This document shows positions 52,802-61,762 of a stretch of 64,000 nt of DNA, one piece after another. The position numbers were made by a program, and so were the translations under genes. The number at the start of each line of letters is the position of its first letter. Within the stretch, counting starts at the first letter, position 1. The DNA comes from Acidovorax sp. T1 (lineage in GTDB: Bacteria; Pseudomonadota; Gammaproteobacteria; Burkholderiales; Burkholderiaceae_C). The notes below the pieces were generated by a model, which was not told the DNA's origin, made no database searches, and saw only the letters and a program-made list of their open reading frames with translations. The DNA is taken from contig NZ_CP021648.1 of NCBI RefSeq assembly GCF_002176815.1, positions 2,116,001-2,180,000 of the forward strand, read 5' to 3'.

Positions 52802-53188
52802 ATGATCCGCATGGTGTTGGGACTGGGTCTTGCGTTGCTGGGGCCCTGCGCAGGGGCGCAGGACGCGGTAGTGACCGATGGCGATAAATACAAGGTGGTG
52901 CTGGAAAACCCCTGCGTGCGCGTGCTCGACTACCGCGACCAGCCGGGCGAGAAGACGCACCAGCATCACCACCCCGGCTTTGTGCTGTATGCACTGAGCG
53001 CATTCGAGCGCACGCTGACGCTGCCCGATGGCAAGGTGCTCAAGCGCAGCTTCAAGGCGGGCGATGTGATGTGGTCGGACCCGCAGACGCATATTGGCGA
53101 GAACATCGGCGCCACGCCCACGCATGTGCTGATCGTGGAGCTGAAAGGTGCGCCGACTGCCGACACGGGCGCGTGTGCCGGGCGGTGA
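52802..53188 (+). CDS. Exported cupin-fold protein
   Basis: 128 residues from the ATG at 52802, with GGAGG upstream. A signal peptide (MIRMVLGLGLALLGPCAGA) is followed by a single cupin domain with the metal-binding His cluster in KTHQHHHPGFVLYAL and the second motif KAGDVMWSDPQTHIGEN. The substrate is unknown. A palindromic repeat lies 28 bases after the stop. Confidence 0.82.
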   Translation: MIRMVLGLGLALLGPCAGAQDAVVTDGDKYKVVLENPCVRVLDYRDQPGEKTHQHHHPGFVLYALSAFERTLTLPDGKVLKRSFKAGDVMWSDPQTHIGENIGATPTHVLIVELKGAPTADTGACAGR

Positions 53189-53215
53189 TCGACGGCGTGG
53201 TTTGCTTTTATTTTT

Positions 53216-53262
53216 ATAGCTACTTACGATTTATGCGCAAGCGCTGCATGCACTTTTGGCTC
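53216..53262 (+). repeat. Palindromic repeat copy 13, between the cupin and sorbosone-type genes
   Basis: ATAGCTACTTACGATTTA, spacer, GCAAGCGCTGCATGC and ACTTTTGGCTC. It sits between convergent genes. Confidence 0.75.
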
Positions 53263-53293
53263 AATTCACCGGCTGCTGCACCCTGTGCGGCAC

Positions 53294-54676
53294 TCATGGC
53301 GCGGGCGCGCGGGTTACCCGCCACACCGCGTTGCCCACATCGTCGGCCACCAGCAGCGCGCCGCGCTGGTCTACCGCCACGCCCACGGGGCGGCCCCAGG
53401 CCTTGCCGTCGGGGCTGACGAAGCCGGTGAGCACATCCAGCGGCAAACCCACCGGCTGGCCGTTGGCAAACGGCACAAACACCACCTTGTAGCCGCTGCG
53501 GGGTCTGCGGTTCCACGAGCCGTGCTCGCCCACATAGGCGCCGCTGGCCAGCGTGGGCAACAAGGCCGGTCCAGTGGCAAACGCCAGGCCCAGCGGGGCG
53601 ACATGCGAGCCCAGCGCGTAGTCGGGCGCAATGGCCTTGGCCACCAGGTCGGGCCGGGGCGGCTGCACGCGCGGGTCCACGTTCTGGCCGTAGTAGCTGT
53701 AGGGCCAGCCGTAGAAGGCACCGTCTTTTACCGTGGTGAGGTAGTCGGGCACCAGGTCGTTGCCGAGTTCGTCGCGTTCGTTCACCACCGTCCACAGCGC
53801 GCCGGTGTCGGGCTGCCAGCCCAGGCCATTGGGGTTGCGCAGGCCCGAGGCAAACACGCGGTGCGCGCCGGTGAGGCGGTCGACCTCCCAGATGGCGGCG
53901 CGGCCGGCTTCGGCGGCCATGCCGTTTTCGCCAATGTTGCTGTTGGAGCCCACGGTCACATAGAGCTTGCTGCCGTCGGGGCTGGCAATGAGGTTCTTGG
54001 TCCAGTGGTGGTTGATGGGGGCTGCGGGCAGGTCGACCAGCTTGGTGCCGCGGCCGGTGATGGCGGTCTGGCCGGTTTGGTAGTCAAAGCGCAGCACCGC
54101 ATCGGTGTTGGCCACATACAGGGCGTTGCCGACCAGCGCCATGCCAAAGGGCGAGTGCAGGTTCTGCAAAAAGATGGTGCGGGTTTCGGCAACGCCGTCG
54201 CCATCGGCATCGCGCAGCAAGGTGATGCGGTTGGCCGAGGGCACGGCCGCGCCGGCGCGCCTCATCACCAGGCCGGTGATCCAGCCTTTGATGCCGCCCG
54301 CGCTGCCTGGCTTGGGCGGCGCGTTGCTCTCGGCCACCAGCACGTCGCCATTGGGCAGCACCAGCACCCAGCGCGGGTGGTCAAGCCCCGTAGCCAACGC
54401 CGTCACGCGCAGGCCGTTCATGGGCGTGGGCTGGGTGCCGGCGGGCCAGCCCACCGCAGGCGCAATGAGCACGGTGGGCACGGTGGAGTGCACGGGCGGC
54501 GGCAGCGTGGGCGATGGGCCCATGCCCGCCTCGGGCGGCAGCGGGGCCGGCTCGGCGCAGGCGCCCAGGGCGGTGATGGCCACCAGGGCCAGCAGCATGC
54601 CCAGCCGCCAGCGGCGTTGACCAGTTTGCTGCGTGCCACGTGGGCTTGGCATTGCGTGAAGGGGAAGTTTCAGCAT
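53294..54676 (-). CDS. Sorbosone-dehydrogenase-like PQQ beta-propeller lipoprotein
   Basis: 460 residues from the ATG at 54676. A lipobox (ITALGAC) marks a lipoprotein. The propeller shows [58 protein letters not shown] and [20 protein letters not shown], all typical of soluble glucose/sorbosone dehydrogenases. Sugar oxidation in the periplasm is likely by family; the PQQ dependence is by homology. Confidence 0.88.
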   Translation of the reverse strand: MLKLPLHAMPSPRGTQQTGQRRWRLGMLLALVAITALGACAEPAPLPPEAGMGPSPTLPPPVHSTVPTVLIAPAVGWPAGTQPTPMNGLRVTALATGLDHPRWVLVLPNGDVLVAESNAPPKPGSAGGIKGWITGLVMRRAGAAVPSANRITLLRDADGDGVAETRTIFLQNLHSPFGMALVGNALYVANTDAVLRFDYQTGQTAITGRGTKLVDLPAAPINHHWTKNLIASPDGSKLYVTVGSNSNIGENGMAAEAGRAAIWEVDRLTGAHRVFASGLRNPNGLGWQPDTGALWTVVNERDELGNDLVPDYLTTVKDGAFYGWPYSYYGQNVDPRVQPPRPDLVAKAIAPDYALGSHVAPLGLAFATGPALLPTLASGAYVGEHGSWNRRPRSGYKVVFVPFANGQPVGLPLDVLTGFVSPDGKAWGRPVGVAVDQRGALLVADDVGNAVWRVTRAPAP

Positions 54677-54919
54677 GATGGCGGGCCTTGAGGCGCAGCG
54701 CACGGGCTGCACCGCAGGGCATTTTGCGCCTGCGCGGTGCGCACCGGCATGTCAGCCAGCGGCGCGAACCGTTGTCAGAATTTTCACCGTTGCGCGCCCC
54801 GGCGCGGGTATCCACCGCTGTACGGCGTGGCGGGGTTGCGGGGTTGCGCACCATGCGGCCAGCGGTGCGGTCCGATAACATGCACGCGTTGGTTTTCTCC
54901 CTTTCGCAGGAGGTTGCGC

Positions 54920-55204
54920 ATGGCAAAGATTCTGGTGGCAGCGCTGGCAAGCAAGGCCGACGCAAGCGTGTTTGAAGTGCCTTTTGAGACCCAGGCCGAC
55001 CTGTGCTGGTATGAACTGCCCTACCGCCAGCAGGCCGAGGGTGACGCGCAGTGGTGCTTTGTGGATTACGAGGCCGACGCCACGTTCAGGATCTTCCGCG
55101 TGAAATACGCCACCCAGGCCGACATCAAGACCTTCCAGGTCAAATACCCCGAACAGGCGGGCTGGCGCAACAAGGCGCACCGGCTGCGCGGGCAAATCGG
55201 CTGA
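54920..55204 (+). CDS. DUF6150-like small protein
   Basis: 94 residues with a strong AGGAGG before the ATG. Repeated units FEVPFETQADLCWYELPY, FRIFRVKYATQADIK and FQVKYPEQAGWRNKAHRL share an aromatic/QAD pattern, as in DUF6150. The role is unknown. No signal peptide is present. Confidence 0.78.
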   Translation: MAKILVAALASKADASVFEVPFETQADLCWYELPYRQQAEGDAQWCFVDYEADATFRIFRVKYATQADIKTFQVKYPEQAGWRNKAHRLRGQIG

Positions 55205-55309
55205 GGGGCTGGTGGCCCGTGCGCCCGCCTGATGGCGATGGCCTCACCGCTGGAGGCCGCCCGTTGCCGGCGCCATCTCCCAATTTGATCGCGATGCGGG
55301 CCCCTGCCC

Positions 55310-56155
55310 TCAGCCGCCCACGCAGGTCTGGGTTTGCTCGCCCAGCCCGGTGGCGCCCAGCCGCATCACGTCGCCGGGCTTGAGGAACCAGGGCGTGGGT
55401 TTCTGGCCCAGGCCCACACCGGCAGGGGTGCCGGTCAGCACGATGTCGCCCGGCTCCAGCGTCATGAACTGGCTGATGTACGACACCACGGCGGGCACGC
55501 CAAAGATGAAGTTGCGCGTGTTGCCGTTTTGCACGCGCTGGCCGTTGACCTCCAGCCACAGGTCGATGGCGTGCGGGTCGGGCACCTCGTCGGCCGTCAC
55601 CAACCAGGGGCCGATGGGGGCGAAGGTGTCGTAGCTCTTGCCCTTGTCCCACTGGCCGCCGCGCTCGGTCTGCCAGGCGCGCTCGGACACATCATTGGCC
55701 AGCACGTAGCCCGCCACATGCTGCAGCGCGGCGCCTTCACTGACGTGGCTGGCCCGGGTGCCGATGACAATGCCCAACTCGACCTCCCAGTCGGTCTTGC
55801 GCGCGCCGGGGGGAATGCGCACCGCGTCATTCGGGCCGCTCAGGGCGGTGATGGCTTTCATGAACAGCACGGGCTCGGCGGGCGCCTGCATGCCAGCTTC
55901 GAGCGCGTGGTCGGCATAGTTCAGCCCCACGCAGACGATCTTGCCCACACCCGCCACCGGGCACGCCAGGCGCGGCGCACCCGGCACGGCGGGCAGGCGG
56001 CTGGTGTCGAGCGCCGCTAGGGCCGACAAGGTGCGCGGGCCAAGCTGGGCAGGGCCCAGTTCAGGCAACAGCATTGACAGATCGCGCAGCACGCCTTGGG
56101 CATCCAGCACGCCGGGGCGCTCGGCGCCGGGTTGACCATAACGAACCAGTTTCAT
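55310..56155 (-). CDS. Fumarylacetoacetate hydrolase family protein
   Basis: 281 residues. The metal-binding E-x-E is in WEVELGIVIGTRASHV, with CVGLNYADHALEAG, GYVLANDVSERAWQ and DIVLTGTPAGVG of the FAH superfamily. It is most like hydrolases or ureidoglycolate-type lyases of sugar acid degradation. The exact substrate cannot be assigned. It lies alone, convergent with the DUF6150 gene. Confidence 0.9.
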   Translation of the reverse strand: MKLVRYGQPGAERPGVLDAQGVLRDLSMLLPELGPAQLGPRTLSALAALDTSRLPAVPGAPRLACPVAGVGKIVCVGLNYADHALEAGMQAPAEPVLFMKAITALSGPNDAVRIPPGARKTDWEVELGIVIGTRASHVSEGAALQHVAGYVLANDVSERAWQTERGGQWDKGKSYDTFAPIGPWLVTADEVPDPHAIDLWLEVNGQRVQNGNTRNFIFGVPAVVSYISQFMTLEPGDIVLTGTPAGVGLGQKPTPWFLKPGDVMRLGATGLGEQTQTCVGG

Positions 56156-56407
56156 GGGTGTGTCCTTGTGTGTCTGCGTTGCCGAACCGTCGCAGGCGGG
56201 CGGCGGCGCGGCAGCTGCCTATCCTAGTCCAGCGACACCGCGCCGATGCCCGTGATCAGCTGCCGCGCACCCTTGCCACCCATCAGCATTCATGATGCCC
56301 CTGTCGCCGTTCGCGATGCCGGGGCCAGGGGGCCTGGCCTGCCTGGCGGCTTACCATGGAGCGGCGTGCCCCTGGACCGCCCAGGCATCCGTTAAACTCC
56401 TTTTTTC

Positions 56408-56454
56408 ATAGCTGCTAGCGCTTATGGTTATTGCGCTAGAGGCATATTTCGCCT
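56408..56454 (+). repeat. Palindromic repeat copy 14
   Basis: ATAGCTGCTAGCGCTTATG, short spacer, TTGCGCTAGAGGC and ATATTTCGCC, after a run of six T. It is close to the consensus. Confidence 0.9.
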
Positions 56455-56468
56455 GATTAACGATATAT

Positions 56469-56571
56469 CTCAGATACCTTGCCCCCATCCGTTCGGGCTG
56501 AGCTTGTCGAAGCCAGGGCGCTCATTGCAAAAGCCCTTCGACAGGCTCAGGGCGAACGGGGTTTATCTGAG
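56469..56571. repeat. REPIN-like inverted doublet of the second repeat family
   Basis: Outer arms CTCAGATA and TATCTGAG are perfect inverted repeats. Inner arms ATCCGTTCGGGCTGAGC plus TTGTCGAAGCC (56488-56516) and GCCCTTCGACAGGCTC plus AGGGCGAACGG (56532-56560) are inverted to each other around about 15 bases. The layout resembles a REPIN or MITE. Confidence 0.85.
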
Positions 56572-56608
56572 GCATGTACCGAATCAAGATATTTCGACCC
56601 TATTCACC

Positions 56609-57199
56609 ATGTCCGCGTCCCTGCCCTCCCCTGATGCACCCGACGCGCGGCCGCAGCCGCGCAACCCGGCCGACCTGTTCTGGTCGTTCACCTGGCTGGC
56701 GCTGCAGGGCTTTGGCGGCGTGCTGGCGGTGGTGCAGCGCGAGCTGGTGGAAAAAAAACGCTGGATGACGAACGAGGAGTTCGTCGAAGACTGGGCCGTG
56801 GCCCAGATCATGCCGGGGCCGAACGTGGTGAATCTCTCTGTGATGATCGGCGACCGCCACTTCGGGCTGCGCGGCGCCGTGGCGGCGCTGGCGGGCATGC
56901 TCACTTTTCCGCTGCTGCTGGTGCTGGCACTGGCGCTGGTGTATGCGCAGTTTGCCAGCCACCCGGCCGTGGCGGGCGCGCTGCGGGGCATGGGCGCCGT
57001 GGCCGCCGGGCTGATTGCGGGCACGGGCTTCAAGCTGGCGGCGGCACTGCGCAAACACCCGCTGGGCCCCTGGCTGTGCACTGCGCTCGCCGCCCTCACC
57101 TTTGCCGGCATGGCGCTGCTGCGCTGGCCGCTGGCCTGGGTGCTGCCGGCGCTGGGCGGCCTGGCCTGCGCGCTGACCTGGCGAAAGATTGCGCCATGA
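56609..57199 (+). CDS. Chromate transporter subunit, first half
   Basis: 196 residues. The ChrA N-terminal-type domain shows LFWSFTWLALQGFGGVLAVVQ, EEFVEDWAVAQIMPGPNVVNL and ALAGMLTFPLLLVLALALVY. The split gene pair makes the short-chain ChrA type, which acts as a two-protein exporter. It overlaps the next gene (ATGA). Chromate specificity is by family. Confidence 0.9.
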   Translation: MSASLPSPDAPDARPQPRNPADLFWSFTWLALQGFGGVLAVVQRELVEKKRWMTNEEFVEDWAVAQIMPGPNVVNLSVMIGDRHFGLRGAVAALAGMLTFPLLLVLALALVYAQFASHPAVAGALRGMGAVAAGLIAGTGFKLAAALRKHPLGPWLCTALAALTFAGMALLRWPLAWVLPALGGLACALTWRKIAP

Positions 57200-57789
57200 C
57201 CCACGCCATTGCGCTGCAGCCGCTGGACTGGCTCAACCTTTTTCTCTACTTCATCTCGATCTCGCTGCTGGCCGTGGGCGGCGCCATTGCCACCGCGCCC
57301 GACATGCACCGCTTTCTGGTGGAGCGCCAGGGCTGGCTGACCGAGCTGCAATTCAACGCCTCCATTGCCATCGCCCAGGCTGCGCCGGGGCCCAATGTGC
57401 TGTTCATTGCACTGCTGGGCTGGAACGTGGGCATCAACACCGGCGGGGCCGGTGCGGCCGGCTGGGCCAGCGGCGCTTTGGGCATGGCGCTGTGCATGGT
57501 CGGCATCATGCTGCCCAGCACCACACTGACCTGGCTGGCCACGCGCTGGGGCCACCGCAACCGCGAGCGGCGCAGCGTGCGTGCCTTCAAGCAGGGCATG
57601 GCGCCCGTGGTGATTGGCCTGCTACTGGCCACCGCCTGGCTGCTGAGCAGCGCCCATGGCAAGCCGGCCACCGACTGGCCGCTGTGGCTGCTGACGCTGG
57701 TGTGCACGCTGCTGGTGTGGCGCACCCGGCTGCACCTGCTGTGGCTGCTGGGCGCCGGTGCGCTGCTGGGGGCGCTGGGGCTGGTGTGA
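57196..57789 (+). CDS. Chromate transporter subunit, second half
   Basis: 197 residues. The ChrA-type domain shows LFLYFISISLLAVGGAIATA and NASIAIAQAAPGPNVLFIALL, then SGALGMALCMVGIMLPSTTL. It is translated from ATG overlapping the previous TGA. It is convergent with rlmB. Confidence 0.9.
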   Translation: MTHAIALQPLDWLNLFLYFISISLLAVGGAIATAPDMHRFLVERQGWLTELQFNASIAIAQAAPGPNVLFIALLGWNVGINTGGAGAAGWASGALGMALCMVGIMLPSTTLTWLATRWGHRNRERRSVRAFKQGMAPVVIGLLLATAWLLSSAHGKPATDWPLWLLTLVCTLLVWRTRLHLLWLLGAGALLGALGLV

Positions 57790-57804
57790 TGGGGGCGGAG
57801 TGGT

Positions 57805-58554
57805 TCAACCGCCGCGTTGGCGCAGGGCTTCGTACAGGCACACGCCGCTGGCCACGGATACGTTCAGGCTTTCCACCGCGCCCTTCATGGGGATGCTGAC
57901 GAGCTCGTCGCAGGTCTTGCGCGTGAGCTGGCGCATGCCGTCGCCTTCTGCACCCAGCACCAGGGCCACGGGGCCTTTCAGATCGACCTGGTACACGGTT
58001 TTGGGCGCGTCGTCGCTGGTGCCGATGCACCAGATGTTGCGCTCCTTGAGCTCGTTCAAGGTGCGCGCGAGGTTGGTGACCATGAAATACGGCATGGTCT
58101 CGGCCGCGCCGCTGGCCACCTTGGCCACGGTGGCGTTGATGCCCACGGCATGGTCCTTGGGGGCGATGACGGCATGTGCGCCCGCGCCGTCGGCCACGCG
58201 CAGGCAGGCGCCCAGGTTGTGCGGGTCGGTCACGCCGTCGAGCACCAGCAGCAGGGGCTGCTCGATGCCGGCGGCTTCGAGGTTTTCGAGCAGCTCGTCG
58301 AGCGAGGTGACCTGCGCCACGGGCTCCACGCGTGCGGCCACGCCCTGGTGGCCGTGGCTGCCAGCCAGCTTGGCGATGCGCACGCTGTCGGCTTCAATGA
58401 GGCGGGCACCGGCCTCGCGGGCGCGGTCGAGAAACTGGCGCATGCGCGCATCGCGGCGCGTGGCTTCGTAGTAAATCTCGATGATGGATTGTGGCGCGGT
58501 CTTCAGACGCACGCCCACGGCGTGAAAGCCGAAGAGTACTTTGGGGCTGGACAT
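57805..58554 (-). CDS. rlmB: 23S rRNA (guanosine-2251-2'-O)-methyltransferase
   Basis: 249 residues from the ATG at 58554 ([18 protein letters not shown]). SPOUT family; it methylates G2251 in the peptidyl-transferase loop. The N-terminal rRNA-binding domain is followed by [38 protein letters not shown] and [19 protein letters not shown]. Confidence 0.95.
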   Translation of the reverse strand: MSSPKVLFGFHAVGVRLKTAPQSIIEIYYEATRRDARMRQFLDRAREAGARLIEADSVRIAKLAGSHGHQGVAARVEPVAQVTSLDELLENLEAAGIEQPLLLVLDGVTDPHNLGACLRVADGAGAHAVIAPKDHAVGINATVAKVASGAAETMPYFMVTNLARTLNELKERNIWCIGTSDDAPKTVYQVDLKGPVALVLGAEGDGMRQLTRKTCDELVSIPMKGAVESLNVSVASGVCLYEALRQRGG

Positions 58555-58847
58555 AGCGGGATTATCCGGGCATTGCCCGATCTCACGGAATGGTGCCCAT
58601 GCGGCCAACGGGCGAACCAGCGCCTCATGGTCGAAAGGCCTGGCAAAAAGGGCTGGCTCCCAAGCGCCTAAAATCGCGGACTTCCATTTCTCGATCCGCC
58701 AGACGGTGCGACCTTATTGCGCCGTTGCCGGCGTGCCAGTTTGGCTTTGCGGGCTTGGCTTTTGCCAGCCGTTTCGATTGGGACCAGCAACGGTTTTGTG
58801 CATTTTTTGCCGCACCCGCTGGCCTGTTTTACCTTTTTTTCAACACC

Positions 58848-60071
58848 ATGATTTTTAACCCGCTTCGCTGGGTACAGCGCACGAGCCTCGTCACGCAAAT
58901 CGTGATTGCCATGTTTACCGGCATCGCGCTGGCCGTGTTCTTTCCGGCCGCCACCCCCAAGGTGGCCATTCTGGGAACGCTGTTCATTTCCGCCCTCAAG
59001 GCCGTGGCGCCCGTGCTGGTGTTCATTTTGGTGATTGCCGCCATCAGCAACCACAAGCCCGGCGAAGCCACCCACATGCGACCGGTGCTCTTTTTGTATC
59101 TGGTGGGCACGCTGGCAGCGTCCGTCGTGGGCGTCACGGCCAGTCTGTGGTTTCCGTCCACGCTGGTGCTGCAGGCCCCGGCGGATGCGGCCAATGGGCC
59201 GACAAATATCCAGGATGTGCTGCTGGCGCTGCTCATGAACGTGGTGGACAACCCCGTGCACGCCCTGATGGAGGCCAACTACATCGGCATCCTGGCCTGG
59301 GCGCTGGGCTTTGGCATGGCCATGCGCCACGCCAGCGCGGGCACCCGCACCGTGATGCACGATTTGTCGGCTGGCATCACGGTGATCATCCAGGTGGTGA
59401 TCCGCTTTGCGCCGCTGGGCATTTTCGGTCTGGTGGCCGGCACCTTTGCCGACGCGGGTGCGCAGGCGCTGTGGGGCTATGCGCACCTGCTGGCCGTGTT
59501 GCTGGGCTGCATGGTGTTTGTGGCGCTGGTGGTCAACCCGCTCATCGTGTTTCTGGCGCTGCGCACCAACCCCTATCCGCTGGTGTTCACCTGCCTGCGC
59601 GAGAGTGGCGTGACGGCGTTCTTCACGCGCAGCTCGGCGGCCAACATCCCCATCAACCTGGCGCTGGCCAAGCGACTGAACCTGAACGAAGACACCTACA
59701 GCATCGCCATTCCGCTGGGCGCAACCATCAACATGGCTGGCGCGGCCATCACCATCAGCGTGCTGTCTCTGGCGGCGGCGCACACCCTGGGCATTGCAGT
59801 GGACATGCCAACCGCCCTGCTGCTGTGCGTGGTGGCGGCCGTGTGCGCCTGCGGCGCCTCGGGCGTGGCCGGCGGCTCGCTGCTGCTGATTCCGCTGGCG
59901 TGCAGCCTGTTTGGCATCAGCAACGATGTGGCCATGCAGGTGGTGGCCATCGGCTTCATCATCGGCATCCTGCAGGACTCGGCCGAGACGGCGCTCAATT
60001 CATCGACCGATGTGCTGTTCACGGCCGTGGCCTGCCGCTGGGCAGAACCAGAACGCCGGTCGGCGCGCTGA
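58848..60071 (+). CDS. sstT: Serine/threonine sodium symporter SstT
   Basis: 407 residues from the ATG at 58848. Dicarboxylate/amino acid:cation symporter family. It has multiple membrane helices, two re-entrant loops with [40 protein letters not shown] and [20 protein letters not shown], and [20 protein letters not shown]. The frame extends upstream to about 58590, but [18 protein letters not shown] is the family start. The upstream 293 bases (58555-58847) contain T-rich stretches and probably its promoter. Confidence 0.95.
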   Translation: MIFNPLRWVQRTSLVTQIVIAMFTGIALAVFFPAATPKVAILGTLFISALKAVAPVLVFILVIAAISNHKPGEATHMRPVLFLYLVGTLAASVVGVTASLWFPSTLVLQAPADAANGPTNIQDVLLALLMNVVDNPVHALMEANYIGILAWALGFGMAMRHASAGTRTVMHDLSAGITVIIQVVIRFAPLGIFGLVAGTFADAGAQALWGYAHLLAVLLGCMVFVALVVNPLIVFLALRTNPYPLVFTCLRESGVTAFFTRSSAANIPINLALAKRLNLNEDTYSIAIPLGATINMAGAAITISVLSLAAAHTLGIAVDMPTALLLCVVAAVCACGASGVAGGSLLLIPLACSLFGISNDVAMQVVAIGFIIGILQDSAETALNSSTDVLFTAVACRWAEPERRSAR

Positions 60072-60095
60072 GTCAGTTTTCATCCGCAGGCCGGG

Positions 60096-60788
60096 TCATG
60101 TGCTGACCCTGCCGGCCACGATGCTGATGACGCGCTCGCAGCGCTGGGCAATGCCCCGATCGTGCGTGACCAGCACCAGCGTGGTGCCCTGCTCGCGGTT
60201 GAGATCAAACATCAGTTGCATGATGGTCTCGCCGGTGGCGAAGTCGAGGCTGCCGGTGGGCTCGTCGGCCAGCAGCACGGCGGGCTGCATCACAAAAGCG
60301 CGCGCCAGCGCCACGCGCTGCTGCTCGCCGCCACTGAGCACCTTGGGGTAATGCCCCAGGCGCTGGCCCAGCCCCACATGCTTGAGCATCTCGGTGGCCG
60401 CCTTGCGGGCGTCGCTGCGGCTGGCCAGCTCCAGCGGCAGCATGACGTTTTCGAGTGCCGTGAGGTTGCCCATCAGCTGAAAGCTCTGGAACACGAAACC
60501 CACCTTTTGCGCACGCAGCGCGGCGCGGCCATCTTCGCTCAGCGCAAACAAATCCTGGCCATCGAGCCGCACGGTGCCGCGCGTGGGCGTATCCAGGCCC
60601 GCAATGATCGACAGCAAGGTGCTTTTGCCAGAGCCCGACGCGCCCACAATGGCCACGGTTTCCCCAGGCGCCAGGCGGAAATCGATATCACGCAAAATGT
60701 CCAGCGTGCCGGTGGAGTCGGTCACCGACTTGAATACATGCTCGACGGCAATGATGGGTGTGGCTGGCGAAGGGGCAGGTTCAGACAT
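60096..60788 (-). CDS. ABC transporter ATP-binding protein, YbbA/LolD type
   Basis: 230 residues from the ATG at 60788. Walker A GASGSGKSTLL, Q-loop FVFQSFQLM, signature LSGGEQQRVALARA, Walker B VLLADEPTGSLD and H-loop VTHD are all present. The divergent pair with tesA matches E. coli ybbA-tesA. The partner permease (YbbP type) expected downstream is absent; sstT is there instead in the opposite direction. Confidence 0.9.
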   Translation of the reverse strand: MSEPAPSPATPIIAVEHVFKSVTDSTGTLDILRDIDFRLAPGETVAIVGASGSGKSTLLSIIAGLDTPTRGTVRLDGQDLFALSEDGRAALRAQKVGFVFQSFQLMGNLTALENVMLPLELASRSDARKAATEMLKHVGLGQRLGHYPKVLSGGEQQRVALARAFVMQPAVLLADEPTGSLDFATGETIMQLMFDLNREQGTTLVLVTHDRGIAQRCERVISIVAGRVST

Positions 60789-60815
60789 GAAAGGTTTCTT
60801 ATTTTGATTTGCGAT

Positions 60816-61499
60816 GTGCATCGACGCCACTTTATCCTGACCACCGCAGCCGGGGCGCTGGCGGGGCTTTGTGCCCCGGCCGCCATGGCCCAGCAGGCAG
60901 GCAAGGCACAGGCAGCCGCAACGCGGCCAAAACAGGGGCCACAGCAGGTCATTTTGGTGCTGGGCGACTCGCTCAGTGCCGAATACGGCCTGGCACGCGG
61001 CACCGGCTGGGTGGCCTTGCTGGAAAAGCGCCTGGCGCAGGAAAAGATCGCAGCCACCGTGGTGAATGCCAGCGTGAGCGGAGAAACCACCTCCGGCGGG
61101 CGTTCGCGCCTGGCGGCGCTGCTGGCGCAGCACCGGCCCAGCCAGGTGGTGATCGAGCTGGGCGGCAATGACGCGCTACGCGGTTTGCCGCTGAAAAATA
61201 CCGAAGAAAACCTGTCGTGGATGGTGCAGACGGCACAGACATCGGGTGCCAAGGTGCTGCTGGTGGGTATGCAGGTGCCACCCAATTACGGCACCGACTA
61301 TGCCAACCGCTTTGCGGCCACCTTTACGGCAGTGGCCAAGGCGCGCAAGGCGGGCGTGGTGCCATTTTTCCTCAAGGGCGTGGCCGATGGACCCGACCCG
61401 ACGCGCCTGTTCCAGCCAGACCGCATCCACCCGCGCGCCGAGGCGCATCCGCAGATGCTGGCCAATGTGTGGCCGGAACTCCAGAAGCTCTTGCGTTAA
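60816..61499 (+). CDS. tesA: SGNH-family esterase/thioesterase TesA, Tat-exported
   Basis: 227 residues. Block I is ILVLGDSLSAEYG, block III is IELGGNDALRG, and the Asp-x-x-His is in PDRIHPRAEAH. It hydrolyses acyl esters or acyl-CoA in the periplasm. The only start giving a signal peptide is GTG at 60816: HRRHFILTTAAGALAGLC and PAAMAQQ, which carries a twin-arginine motif. No good ribosome binding site is seen. It is divergent from the YbbA-type ATPase, with 27 bases between starts. Confidence 0.88.
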   Translation: MHRRHFILTTAAGALAGLCAPAAMAQQAGKAQAAATRPKQGPQQVILVLGDSLSAEYGLARGTGWVALLEKRLAQEKIAATVVNASVSGETTSGGRSRLAALLAQHRPSQVVIELGGNDALRGLPLKNTEENLSWMVQTAQTSGAKVLLVGMQVPPNYGTDYANRFAATFTAVAKARKAGVVPFFLKGVADGPDPTRLFQPDRIHPRAEAHPQMLANVWPELQKLLR

Positions 61500-61518
61500 G
61501 AGCCCTGGCGAAAATGAA

Positions 61519-61707
61519 CTAATTGCCTGCAGACTCCGCTGGCCCGGCGGGTGCGGGCGACGCAAACGCTGCAGGCCCATCGGCGGGCTGGTCGTCTTGC
61601 GGCTCGTCAGGCCTGCGGTGGGTTTTGGCTTTGAGCTTCTCTTCCTTTTTTTTCTTTTTGGCGAGTTCGCGCTGGCGCTTTTCGTATCCGTAGTTGGGTG
61701 TTGCCAA
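61519..61707 (-). CDS. Small conserved hypothetical protein, Lys-rich
   Basis: 62 residues from a TTG start with AGGAAG upstream. The basic start ATPNYGYEKRQRELAKKKKK is like a small family that I recall from other Burkholderiales; the C-terminal half is Ala/Pro-rich. The function is unknown. It overlaps nothing and is convergent with tesA. Confidence 0.65.
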   Translation of the reverse strand: MATPNYGYEKRQRELAKKKKKEEKLKAKTHRRPDEPQDDQPADGPAAFASPAPAGPAESAGN

Positions 61708-61762
61708 GGTATTTGCTTCCTGAAGTTGAGGCCCACTGTAACAGCTTGCCCTCTGTGCAGAC

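Larger units (their letters stand above)
56156..56608. other. Intergenic region with two repeat families
   Basis: 453 bases without a supported gene. On the minus strand, about 56285-56225 encodes a short end (GGKGARQLITGIGAVSLD then TAG) that could be a gene remnant, but it is too short to assign. Palindromic repeat copy 14 (56408-56454) and the inverted doublet (56469-56571) follow. The chromate transporter gene starts at 56609. Confidence 0.6.

Noticed and set aside
56225..56285. Possible gene end on the minus strand
   Set aside because: Only about 19 codons before a stop, with no recognisable domain; noted in the intergenic entry but not called as a gene.
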